From Perkinsus olseni (taxonomy: Eukaryota; Perkinsozoa; Perkinsida; Perkinsidae): 64,000 bases of DNA. The position numbers and the translations under genes are program-made. Shown piece after piece: positions 22,646 through 35,500 of the stretch. The stretch's first letter is position 1, and every line of letters begins with the position of its first letter. Location: positions 124,001-188,000 of the forward strand of contig JABANP010000031.1 of NCBI GenBank assembly GCA_013115135.1, in the 5' to 3' direction. The notes below the pieces were generated by a model that worked only from the letters and a program-made list of their open reading frames with translations, was not told where the DNA came from and made no database searches.

Positions 22646-23005
22646 TCGGACATAATTAGCAGTCGTTGCGTATTTCTGGTGTCAGGGATGCCGAGGAATC
22701 CTTTGCCGTGCGCGACGAGGACAGAGGCCTGTGGATTCTCCTCTGTGCTGGAGCACTCTTGTGCGCGGAGATTATGAACGTCTTGGTGGGCTCCGCGCTC
22801 CAGTCCCATTCGGCACTTCGGCCCAATTTCTCTTTGGGGATGTGCACGAGTCGGTCTGTCACTGATGATTCGGCGGTAGTAACCGCGGCCGCGAGAGGGC
22901 GACATGGAAGCATATACACCGGAGGAGGGCAGATCGAGACTATGAGTCTTTCGATCTGCCGTGTTAGTACGCCAGCTTGAGGTTAAGTTAGCAGTCCTGT
23001 TGTGA

Positions 23006-25124
23006 GGATGAGTTTCTCAAGATTTCTCGGAGGGTAGCCGACTTGCAAGCCTTGGGCGTGCCAGCGGCTGAGCTAAGGGAACTTGTGGACAACAGCAGCA
23101 ACGCCGTGCTCGACAACGACTCATCGTTCTCGTGTGGCGAGGGCCCTAGTAAGGCATCCGAACGGACGTGCTTGGTCGGGCCGAGAGCTGGGAAGCTGTT
23201 TGTTGCAGTCGTTCCCCTGAGGGTCCGGCAAGAGAAGGTCTCTGCGCTGTCTAAGTTGATCGAAGCGAAGCTAGCACGCGTTGAGACACCGCCGGAGTGG
23301 TCGACTTGGATGCTCTATAATGTCACAGTAGGCCGCCTGACTGGGTCTCGGAGGTTTCGACCTTCTCCGGTGTTTCACCCCACAGGGAGGACTCGTAGCC
23401 TCGACGCGGTAATGGTGGAAAATGGATTCCTCTGATCTTGATCAGTTCCTCTGCGTCCTATTCTACTGTCGCCTGAAGTATAGGGCCAAGAGGCGGAGGC
23501 GCTGTGCGGAGATGATACGTTTATTCTTCCTGAGTGTTAAACCCGGCAGCAGGTGAAGCCGGACACTTCCCTCCGCAGTTGAGGGATTTTCTCGGATATT
23601 ACTGCGATCGGTCACTTGTAGTGTCTCCGACTCGCTCGGATTTGCTCTTGCAAATTTGATAATCTTCTACCGGTGGACGTGCCGCTGCTTGGACGTCCAC
23701 AGAGATCTAGCAAGGCTTGCTGCTCTTGGCTCAGAATACGCGACACCATCCACAAGTTCCTCAGTCGTGTCCGACTTATACAGCGGTCAGTGAAGAGTTG
23801 GATCGCTCAGAGGTTGGCTGCTGCTGGGCCGGATTGATGAGTCGCTGATTGCTATCTGGAAGGTTCGAGCGTCATCGCGAGATCTCGACTAGGTGGATGA
23901 GGATGGAGTTGGGTATTATTAGGGAGAGGTGGATGGCTGAGCAAGCAGCGTGGGTTCCTGGCTGATCACGATTCAGTCGCTGTTCTCCCCTCATTCCGCT
24001 GTGGATGCTCTCTGCACTGGATTGCCTCTTGCCACTGCTGTGTGCCTCGAAGCTACCAACATCGATATGGTTATAGCTAATGAATAGTGAAAATTATGGT
24101 AGAGCGTTATGGAGTGCTTCTCGTGAATTTCAGTAGCGCTTCCAGAATTGGCTTTAACGCGTAGACGGCGATCCTGGACGCTCCATGTTTGTAATTATGT
24201 GTGTCTGAGTTTATAGTCCAACGCTTACGGTTGCGGCTTAGTTAGACTCGCAGCCGATGTGCTCGGTGGGGGTCTCTCTGTGGCGTTGACATGCAGTGCA
24301 ATCAGACGGATTGTTATGACAACATGTTGCCCCGCCCCCGTCGATTCAGTTGAGGCGAGAAAAAAGAGTTCCCGAGGGAGGAACTTACCCCATCGCCATT
24401 CTGCCTCAGTAAAATTGCAGAGTTGGAAGCCCGGTTGTCGAAGATGGCTGCGATGGGTCAGCAAGTTGATGTGTTGGAAATGAAGCAGCTGGAGAAGTCG
24501 AGGGAGGCGTACAAGTGTATCGTCCGACCGCCCAGTGAGCCACACCCGTCTGGTATGCTGTATCATTACACACTCAGGCGCCAACGAGAGGCGGGTTCAA
24601 ATCTGTGTTATGCAAAAGTAGGTATTGTTTGGGCTGCCGTGATTAACGTCCTAATTTTGGTCCCTTAGGGATCCTCCTGAGAGCATTGAACGCGGTGTTT
24701 TGCCATAAATACCAAAATTTGCGCTCATTGCGAATCGGGGTTCGAAATATTACAAGGATATAACGATGCCCACGCACAAGATTTCGGGTCCATGCGACCT
24801 CGAGGTGGAAGGTTTCGCTGGTGACACGAACACCACTCCTTAGACTTTGCGCGTACCGCACTCTGGCTTCATAGTTGTTGCCTTGGTCAGGAGATGGTTC
24901 CCCGTTGCGTGAGGCTGTGCGCGGTAGGGTATCTGCAGTCGCTTCGAAAGAGGAAGTTGAGGGAGATCGCAGCGCAGCATCGTGAGGATATAGAACGGTT
25001 CAAGATGGACCTCAAAACCTGGAGGGACGTTTATGATGCCGTACGGATGATTAGCCCTCATCAAGGTACGGCGTTACGTTTGGCGCTTGCCGTTGATGCG
25101 CTATCTCATCGTTATAGAGAATAA
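23006..25124 (+). CDS. Unresolved coiled-coil exons
   Basis: Exon-like segments: from 23006 (after tgag; DEFLKISRRVADLQALGV onward) open to a TGA at 23435; about 24411-24556 (ELEARLSKMAAMGQQVDVLE, helical); and about 24926-25124 (LQSLRKRKLREIAAQHREDI, helical, ending HRYRE and TAA). Composition and phase are exon-like, but the joins cannot be fixed and two of the segments run into stops. They may belong to one or two genes, or to the 5' part of the large gene that follows. The region 23436-24196 holds nothing recognisable. Confidence 0.33.
24197..24318 (+). repeat. Short interspersed repeat, family S, copy 2
   Basis: Near-identical to the reverse complement of 1737-1853. It runs from GTCTGAGTTTATAGTCC to GCAATCAGACGGATTG. 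Confidence 0.7.
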
Positions 25125-26549
25125 AGTAGTAGAACGAAACAAGAGTGGGCTCATAGTGATTCACTATTAGTGAACGAGATACAGAGTGTAGAGTGTAGAG
25201 CGGGAGGAGTGGAGAGAATGGGAGTTGGTGATGGGAAGCTACTATGAGTACGGCTCGGTTGTGTTATGTAGACAGGGACATTGGTCATGATCCACCGAAG
25301 AATAGGAGCCGGTCGAACTCATGAGGAACCATCCTCACCGAGCTGACTAGCTGGCTTCGACACGAATGCCTGTCTGTTTGTGATCACGATCCTTGGAAAA
25401 GATTCTGCACGCATGCGCAAGATGCTATCGAAGCACAATTGGCCATCTCCTCCCTGCGAGTTCAGATGCTCATCTTCCAACGCCTGTATGCCCTCCGGTC
25501 CCCCACCCAATCAGTACCGTACCGGATGGCGTGATAGAGCAGGTCATTCGACGACTGCAGGATGAAGTAGGGCTACCAGGGGATAGTCTTGAGAAGGTCG
25601 TTGGCAGGTCGGTGGAAGTGATGTTGTTGGTGAAGCGAAAAGGCGGAGGTTCTGCGAGGATTCGAGAAGTGCCGAAGAGGAACGGTGAGGACCGCTTCTA
25701 TTTCTCTAGTTGGCGATGTCATCTCACCCCTGTTCAGTAGACATCTCACTGTACTTCTGAGGCCCAAGGTCGAGTCTAGAATTGATCTTTGCGCGTAGAA
25801 TGTGGTTCCGGAATGGATTCAGAGTTTCAGAACTGGTTTATGAAACGGTCTCATGGGTCATGCCATGACCGTCATGGCTTCTGCTTGCTTAACACGCGGG
25901 CCTGTGGGTTGAGGATATTATGATGAATGGGGTTTTCGCTCAGGAAAGCAGACTGGCTGTGGAAAGACGCGAAACAGAGTCCGTCCGGTCGCTACGTTGA
26001 CCTCCATCCTGCACTGGACAGGTGAAAAGATACGCTTCAACCTTAAAAAATCTGCCGAGCGTAATGTCGTAGGAAAATTTTGTAAGTTGTTTTTCGGCCC
26101 AATGAGGGAAAATACGCTAGAAACCGCCGAAAAAATTTCTCACACGGTCCGTGAGAAATTTTTGACGATTTTTTCAGTGTGACACGGATTCTTGTCTGTC
26201 TGCTGTGCTCCTGGTGATGGTCTTCAACATGTCCTTGATCAGAGTTATTGTGTCGGTTGTAGAGGGAGCTATCACTGACTCAAAGAATGAAGAATGGATT
26301 TTAATGGAAGAATCTGTCCACTCGCATGACACCACGTGAGCCTTTCATTGTGCTGCCCCCAGCGGCTGAGGCTGTCCTGCTTTGTGTTGGTCTGGAAAAA
26401 GACAGAGGGAAGTAAACGTTAGATTAAAGCTTCTTTCATGTCCACTCTTGTCGACATCGCCGAGGACAGTGGACCGCTGGTCGTCTCTTCTGAGCCGGGA
26501 GACGAAGAGTTTAATCTTTCAACGTCGGTGCTTCTGGTTCACGATTCAG
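25125..26549. other. Mostly non-coding; one possible exon and a perfect hairpin
   Basis: A segment near 25431-25520 (EAQLAISSLRVQMLIFQRLY) and another near 25520-25735 (GVIEQVIRRLQDEVG) look exon-like but lie in different frames and are not joined. A 13-bp perfect hairpin with a 7-base loop (26131-26163, arms AAAAATTTCTCAC and its complement) is followed by a run of T. No RNA gene is recognised. Confidence 0.35.
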
Positions 26550-29500
26550 GTTGAAGCTGCGTTATGGCAGGTACAGGAAGTTGGCGGACAGCATTCATCC
26601 GGCCTATCAGAGTCCGTCCGTCCTCCTAGACTGTTTGGTAGAGCAAGTTGGGGAGGGCATCCGCAATGAGGAGAGGGAGGAGCCGCAGACTTTGGGTGAG
26701 TTTTTCATGATGGGCCGGGTGAAGGAGTGGGTCCTCAGACTATGGAGTTGAAAAAAGGAAGGAAGAAGAGTCGCGGAAGCTATCGAAGTGAGGGGGTTGC
26801 TTCCTCCTGCGATCGCTCTTTCTCAGTGGTGTTTTACCGGCGCCGTTTTCTCAATTTTCCGGCGCATTGTGGAAAGGAAGAGTGTCGCGGGAAATTATCA
26901 CATCATTACATTGCGATAATTCTCGGACGAACAGCGTGATGATTTTCCTTTTATTTTTTTACGAAAGTTTATTTATTGTTAACGGCTATTTCACGAGGAG
27001 AGGTCTGATCTCTAGTAGAATTTTTGATTCAGTTTTTCTCACTCTCGAAGGTGACCACACGTACGGTTGATTCTTCAGTCAGCCTGGGTGCAGTATTCGT
27101 GATCGTTGCAGGTATATTGAGGCGACGTTGTCTCAAGACTGGGGTCCCTCTATTGCCGGAGAGGAGTCCGATTCTGAGGGCCCTGATACCAATCCGTATC
27201 ATGACTTGCAGGATGCCGAGGCTGTCGTGAGTTCGACAGCTTTCTTCCGAGCTATGGTGGCTGGTCCTCAGCTTCCGAGTCTGGATGCTCTGGGGTGTCA
27301 GTATCGAGGCGTTCGCATGTTTGGTCATGAAAGTGTTGCCGCTGTGGCTAAGAAGAGGGTGCGCAGGGGGATCCTTGCCTGTGCGGGTTCTTCCTGGTGC
27401 GGAGAAAAGATCTGATAGCGATGCACGGGGCCTGCTGAGGCGACAGTCTGTTGACGGTTGTGTCCCCCTTCAGATTGAAGGGTGCTTCCGGGTTCCCAGG
27501 GCCTCTCCTGTGGAGGGTGAAGGCGTTTTGACTGCTGACCAGAGGAGAGCTCTCAGGACCAAGATAGTAGGTGGTGATCGTCTTGCATGCCTTTGAGACG
27601 GAGCTGTTTTCTACGGCTATTGAGTGTGGTGACCACCATCTCCACCGAAAGGTGCCGCATCGCTCGACCAACTTCGTTTGAAGGCCTCTCCTTCTCTCCT
27701 GGGCAAGATTGCAGTATGATTGGCAATCAGAGACAACAGCGATGCTTCGAATTTTTTTTTGGAAGTTTGATTCTCTTCACCACTTTATAACTCCAAGTCG
27801 CCTGTGGTGCAAAGAATTCTGGCTCTCGGACCGAAGCGAATCAAGAAAGAAATCATCTTCCCAAAGATACTCGTGTTGATGCACTCGTCTGTGTGTGAAA
27901 GCATCTTTTGTCGATCGATGTTGTCCACGCATCAACCTTAGATACCCTTCATGCCAAAGCGTTTGGGCTCTGCGTCTATCGAAAGGCTGTTGTTGTTGAC
28001 CGAGTTCGCCAAGCTGATGGACTCCGTCACGCCAGCCAAGGGAGGCGCCGTCGGGAACTGCACTCTGGCGTGGGTACCTCCGAACGCCCCGTTCCTCCGC
28101 GGATCCTGCTTGCAGGTCGCTGGTGGACCGTAGAGTGTACGAGAAGATTCCGATGGGGTTGTTGAGGCAGCGGCTGGGAAGCCTCATATACGGCAAAGGA
28201 GCCGGCGAGCCTTATCTGGCTACTCGATACTGGCCGAGATATGACGCCACACTGATTGCTATGTACTACGGGGGATGCTGGTCGGGTGTGGGGCCTCTGC
28301 TGTCATGCAGTGTGTGGGGAGAATCGGCAACTAGATTGTTCAGGATGAAGTCGTGGTTGAAAAGCACTGTTGCGCGATGATTTATTTCCGAGTTATTTGT
28401 GGTGATGGTCAGATATTATCCAACGCCACCGGGAAGGATGTCCCTGCATGCTTGGAGGGAAGAGACTGAGTGTAATGATGATGATGAGCAGCAGCAGGTG
28501 AGCTGTCCGCCGAGCGGTGGATGAGTTTGCGTTTTCGAGAGGCACCGACTGAAAAGCCGGATACATGAGGAAGCTGATGACGAATGAGAGCCTTAGCTTT
28601 TTTTCTGGTATTGTCGCACCCTGCGAGCGAAATGGTGAATTTCGTGCATGCGCAGCGTTTTGCTTTTTCGTGGGTGAATTCTCTCAATTGGGCTGAAGGC
28701 TAGAAGTTTACAATGATAGAACAGGAATCGATGATGTTTCTCAAGCGTCGCCATCGTTCCTCAGGTTACGGAGCAGAGGGAGGAGGAGAAGGAGGATGTT
28801 TGTGGTGATGGGCAGCCTGATGCGGGAGAAGAGGGAGCTGAGGAGTCTCCGCTGGAAGCAAAAGTGCCCTATTGTGTTAAGTATCGTCTATCGATTACTC
28901 CCGTCAGGGTCCGCGCTACGAGATTAGAGAAGTTTTTGAGAAGTGTCTGGTACCTGCTGATGGGAGTATGATAATATCGACAAGACTTGCCCGTGGGGTC
29001 GAGCAAGAGCTTTTGCTTTAGTGAATCATCTTGTGGTCAGGCACGGCCGTATCACAGAGTACCCCCGCCCCCATTGATCCAGAGGAAGGTGATTTCCTCG
29101 CACTTTCCCTGATTATTTCGAAATTGGTCCTCGTAAAAACGGACCAGTATTGTCCTAGAGTGTGTGGTCGAGGGAGAACCGACTCGACAACTGCAGGCGT
29201 GTTGTGCATCTCATTATCTCGGCTCGTCGCTCTTCCTTCCAGGCGCTCTCGGCCTGTTGGGATCATCTTAGACTCAGGTGCCGACGAGGAGGCGAAGGAA
29301 GAAGAAACTTCAGAGGCCGCAGCTGATGAAGAAGAGAATCCTGCTGATGCTGCTGAGAATGATAAGGGCGGAGATGCGTTCGATAGGTGGGTAGATGTTT
29401 TATATCGTACATTATACTTATCATCCGAAGTTCGTACGGTGAGGCGCCTCAAGTCCAGTATTTTGATGTGGAGAGGGAACTTGTGAAATTTCTCGACATC

Positions 29501-32500
29501 CGGCCGAAATTGTGTTCTCGTGTCGGCTATGTATTAACACATGCTATGTTAATCATCATGGATCATGCATTCAATATTCCACTGCGTGTCCCTCAGGGAA
29601 CTTATGTACAGCCGACGAGTCACCAAGGCATTCGTGAAGGGCTGTACTCTCAGAGTGGGAAGAGTGTTGTGTGTCATGTAACTATCAGGTGAGCAGCCAG
29701 GACGCGACTGCTCTCCTTCTTGTGCAGCCCTCATGTGTCTTTTGTGAGCTCGATGATATCAAACGCTAATAGAGCGCGAATTTGTATAAGATGCAGCTGA
29801 TATGCTGTCGGTTGGGCGTTGGAGCGCTCATTCGGAAGAGATGTGTGACGCACACGTGTGTGGTTGAATATCGAAATTCATAGTGAAGCAACTTATGACC
29901 GATGGCTCTCAACGGGAGGGGAAAGCCTCGATCGGTCGCCGCGGGTAGTGTCACGAGTTGCGTAGGAAAACGTCCTCCCGCTAAGAGCTTTGCGTCAGGA
30001 GACTCAGTTCGATAATTCCTCCTGTGGTGCCAGACAACGCCTTTCCTCAGGACTCCACGCGTCTCACCGTCACTAGGTGTGAGGAACATGACTTTACGCT
30101 CACCTATGCCCCCTCCAGGCCTCACGAGTCACGCTACGCTCCAAGCAAGGTGAGTCCACCGTTAGGTGAGGGGGAAGAAAGCTGTCGTCGTCGTATTCTA
30201 TCGCCGTGGAGATGTTATGTTCATGCTCCAGGAATTGAGCTGTCGCCTCAGCAGCCTCCGTATCGGAAGCGGCCGTCTCGAATGATCTCCAATGCCCGCT
30301 GCGGCGATCTCGTGTAAGGCGTCAGTGATGGTTCGAGAAACCTGATCATTCGACTGTGTAGGTACGACCCTGAGATGAGTAGAAGGGTGTTTCCGAATGG
30401 TGTCGTGCAGCGCGAATTAGCGAGTGGCAGGAAGGAGCTACTCTATCCTGATGGTAGGCGACAGTGAATGGGCAATAACCGGGTTACCTTTCTGGCCAGG
30501 CCAAAGCTCAGCCAGTGCAGACACTTGCTGTAAATATCACTCGCGGGCCGCCGTTGTGCCGATTCTGCAGAAAGTATCGGGTCGGTCTTCGATTCACTTC
30601 TGGTCGAACCGACATAGAAAACTCAGGCTTGCTATCACCATTATCACGCTTGAGTACTCTCGGCAGAGGAGGACCTCCCAAGGCGATAAGCAACGTGTAC
30701 TGTATATATGATAGCGTGATTCTGGCTGCTCCACATGGCCCCCCAACCAAGCTGTCTCTGAAGATGCGGCTTCATGTACACCCTATCGCCTCTATGCTGG
30801 CTCTGTGTATGCCGATACTGGGGTCGTTAGCGGCAATGATCAATGAATCCGAGAATTCGAGTCAGTAAGAGGTCGTTACTATTGACAACAGATTTGGCTA
30901 TTCGCTTCGGTGCATTCTCCGAGCTTCTTCTCTGCCACGGCCGTTTGGTCCGGTTCTTCACTGGCGGCATCGATACCTATGGATCTACCGGTGCTTTTCA
31001 AACCCGAGGTGTCACCACCGCCGAACAACACCAGAACTCTATCGTACGAAGCCTGTCGCTGGTGCTAAACTGAACCGATGATCTCTGCGAGAGTGAACTT
31101 TTTGAAATTCAAAAGACAGGGTTGAAGATCACCTGCAGCAGGTGTTGGAGTAGAGCTGACTCACTTGGAGCCGGTCGCCGCTGGCGTGTGTCAATTCTGG
31201 CACTTACGTTTTCCGGCATGAAACGTCGAGGGTGAGCGCGCTCTCTCTTCGACGACATAGGAAGACTCGGTGGTTACTGCTTGTTCCTGTCGGTTGTGGC
31301 TGCTCTCTCGCACAGACTTACGCACATTGGTGATGATATTTTGGTGGCCGCCATTTGAGTGCAACTGTACGTCCTATTTTCGGAGTACGTGCCTCCGATC
31401 ACTCAGCCTTGGAGGAGCTGTCTCACGTTTCACGGTGGTGAATGCCTGGATGAGGAGGTGAATACTTGGGAGGCCCATGGGCGTGGGTGTATCCTTGATA
31501 TACAGCTGGCGGTAGCCACCTTGGCTCAATACTGAAGGCTAACTAATTACGGTTACAACAATATGGTTTCCAATCGAAAGAACTGTACATGAACGGTTCA
31601 AGGGAAGTCCAGGGGTGGGCTGTTTCCCCTCGAATCATGTTCTCAAGAATGCAGTGGCACGGCGTGCAAGCTCGACGCGGTCGGCTTGGAAGTTCCTTCT
31701 ACTAACGAAGCTACATGCCACAGATCTGTCTACAATGGGCTCTCCTTGAAGCCAGCCTTGAGTTAATCTGGTAGCATAGCATGGGCCGGTGAAATACGAG
31801 AGGGGAGGAAAATTAAAGTCCTCATAATTGTTGAAATGTGTTGGCAACTACGCTATTCAGGGACGTATAGCTACCGAGATCCGACTATCGAGCAGTTAAC
31901 CGGCGGTCTTCGGCTCCCACCAGGTGCCCTTACCTGGGGAGTGGATCGTTGTGAAACCGAGGAGTGGCGAGATGTAAGCCGAAATTGTTGGGTGGTTTTA
32001 TTGGGCTATCCTCAGGTATAGACGCTGGCACGCCCCTGAGAGGCCGAGGACTCCACAGGCTGTTGCGGTCGAAGGCGGGGACGAGAACGAGGAGACGGAG
32101 GCAAACGTCGATGAGGACGCTGATGCGGGGAAGCAGAAGTGAGGCTAAGTGCCCTCGACGTTGCTACTACCAACGCGAGTCGCGAGAGCTACGAGCTGGA
32201 ATGCCTCGTTTGTAGGTATCTGGATGAGATTAGGTTCTTAGTAGAAGGGGGTATGTGTGAAGAGAAGCTCGACACAAAGGGTAGGCCACTTAACGCTGCT
32301 TTCTCCGACTTCAGCGGTGTGTCGTCACGTCTCTCGATGAACTTGTCTTCTCGCTGGTGTGTCAGTGCCTACCGCGACGCAAGTTGATCCGGAAAAGCGG
32401 CCATGAGATTGTTACCAATAATCTGGGTTCGATGATAGTCACTACGCCAGATGGTTCTGTACGGACGGTGAGTCGCAGCATCGCCACTTCGCGTAACCAT

Positions 32501-35500
32501 TCTCCCCTCAGGTCATTTTCCCTGATCATACACGCATCTCCACGGAAAGGTCCGAGCTGGGCGAAAAGATCTCCGTCTCGAAGCTTGGAACCCCCCTGTG
32601 TTATATCAGCCAGAATGGCTCCAACGCTTTGGTAGGTGTGACGCGGTCCTCTTGTTGCCTGTGCCTTTCGCCTGGGAAGATTCTTGTGCGCAGACGAGTT
32701 GGGAAATATTTTTTGCCTTGAGTAACTTGAATAGTCTGTCCTTTTCTTTCAGTTCACAGTAGAGCTGGAGGATGGTTCCACGGTCTGTGTAGAGCAGATT
32801 GCAGAGGGCGACGAAGTGGCCGTCAAGCGAGGCGGCGCGCCGATCATAAAGATGAATGTGAATACAGGTGAGTCGGTTCACGTTGCTTTTTTCTTGCATG
32901 TTTTCCTTCTGCCGCGGCTCAATCAAGCTTCTCCATCCGCTTTTTTCGAGTCTCTCAATGGCATTCTCAATAGAGCTGTCTTCAGTACTCTCAACTTGGT
33001 TCCCTCGGTGCCGTCAAACCGGGCGTTGCAAAATTTCGTTGCTTTTTCGTTGACGATTATTCATCTTAGAGAAGAGAGAAAAATGTAATAACTTTTTTTG
33101 ATCCTCAGAAAAGTTTGCAAAGGGCTGAAAAGGCGCCGTCAACCCACTCTGTGTCCTCTTGCTTCAGGTAAAACAGTGGTGGATGGTACAGCATATGTTG
33201 CCGAACACATAAGGGATGATGATGATGGTCACGGGTTCTTCACCCTACGATGCTTCGATGATGAGAGGAACTCCTTCGAGATTGATGGCAGAACTAATTG
33301 CTGTAGAGCACCGAAGTCTCTCTCAAACCTCACACTCTGGTATGCAGGCTCGGTTAAGTTAGCAACTTGCTTGGATGAGTCGAAGGATATGCCATCTCCA
33401 AGGCCCGGGGTCCCTACCGATGAGGCCCTGCGCCCCATGGCTGCTATTTATCATTCCGATAAAGATGTACTGCTCTCTGCTACTCTTCTGTCAATTCATT
33501 TACTGTTCTCTCGCATGGCTCATGAGAGCTTCTACTCGCGATCTCCGAGCGTAATCCCCGCTGCAATGCATTTGTCCCCAGGGTCTTTTCCCAATTTTGA
33601 TTTGCTTACTGCCGCCGTTGAGGAATCTCTCAGCGCGGTGAATGGCAGTGCAATCGAGTGAAGATCGGCATCATCGGCAGACGGCTTGTTGACTCCCTTT
33701 TAGACTTGTCATTTGAACTTCAAGTGATGATTCTCAGATGAAGTTCTTCAAATTTTCAAGTCTTGATGGGGGAGTGACATCTAATCGATACCACACCAAA
33801 CGTACTTCCTCCAATGTTTCATCAGTTCCTGCCATCAGTAGACGGTCTGTCCTCCCACCCACCAAGACTGATCGTCGTGTATGGTGATGGTCTCAATGAG
33901 GCGCAGGTGAGCCTACCTCATCCTCAGTGGCTACATTCCGCCATGTAGGAAATACTACCTTCCAAGGAGGCCTCGGAGGCACTCAATGCTTCTGACGCTA
34001 TCAAAGAGAGCGTGGCTATGGACTCTCCTATGGACGGATGTAGGCTGCTGATTAGTTCCTATCGGCAAGGTTGAAACACGCTGGGTTTTTCCTGTCATGA
34101 TGCGCTCTCGGATGTTCTTCGCGTCAGCAAGGTTCGTCCGCTAGTAGTCTGAGTACATCGCCGATGCCAGTGCTCTGCAATTGACTGGCACAAACATTCT
34201 TCACTGTTTTACCAGCTAGGGAATCTCTTTACAGTAGTGTGATTTCTCGACAACTTCCTCGCTGGAGTGGTAGTTTCCAATATAGCGTTGCGATGTGTCG
34301 TTGATGACTTCACAGGTACGAGTCACTACCTCATCAAGACCGGCTGCAGCGTTGATCTTAAGACCCTACCCATCCCTGAGATTACCATCCCTTCCTGTGT
34401 GAGCCGACAAGTACGAAGTGGCTGTAGGGAAGCACTCGTGATTTGATTGGTGCTCAGGTGGAGGCGGTCGAGGACCCCAATCCAGTGGTCCCGGCGCCGA
34501 GTAGGAAGACCGGCGAATGTCGTTCCATGTTTACGAGGGTCAAAGTTCCGATTTCAGTCTGAATAATCTTCGAGGGAAATCGCACCCTGTCTTTGCGTCA
34601 GGCGAGTTCACCACAGTGAGACACCTGATAGAGTATCTTGAGGTCGGTGACAGCATGCTGCGGGAATTCGAGGACGCCTGTGTGCGGTATAGTGACTGGA
34701 CGGAGGCTCATAAGTAAGATCATCGCGGGTTTTGGCTCGAGAACTCCGGTATCTCTGGATCTTCCTGAGTCGAAGAACTTACTGTGTGGGGATTGACCCC
34801 TGGCTGATCGATGTTGTCAGGGGCCTCCATGATGAAGTAGCGGCCCGTATGCGGAGGGAGGCCGAGGCCAGGGCTGCTGAGGGGAAGGTGAAGAAGACGA
34901 AGAAGAAGTCGAAGTGATGAAGGCTGCATGGCTAGCACGGATGCTGTGTGTGTTGATATCATCTTGGTGTTGTGCAATATCGTGTTTCCGTTCGCAACCA
35001 GTGGTTTCGATCTGTCTTGTACTAGAATGGCGAGCTATGACCGACCGTTGGGAGTTGGGAGGGATGCTCACCAGTGGACTAAAAAGGAGGTGATTCATCC
35101 TTCATGGATGGTACGCGATCTCTTGTAAAATCTTAATTATTCTATCACTACTGACGTGTCTCCCTTTTTCCTTTCTGGCGCGGCCAATCATGTATGAGGG
35201 TAGCTGAGAGTCTATCAGATTTCACCTATATATTACTTTAACTGACATATCTGGGTTCTAGACAGCACAGGGGGGTGGGCCGGTCTGCCTCGTTATGAGG
35301 GGTCTGATTTTCTCTCAATACATTACATGTGGATGTACTCTCGAACGCTATGAATTTCGTGGCGCAGTGACGTTGCAGCGGTGTTGGTACTTTGACGGCT
35401 TTACGTATCAGGTCGAAGCACAGTGCTTGGAACTCGCTGCGAGATGGCAGCACGCCCCGGGCGCGGAGGAAATGCTGAATACAGCTGTGAAGTGAGAGCG

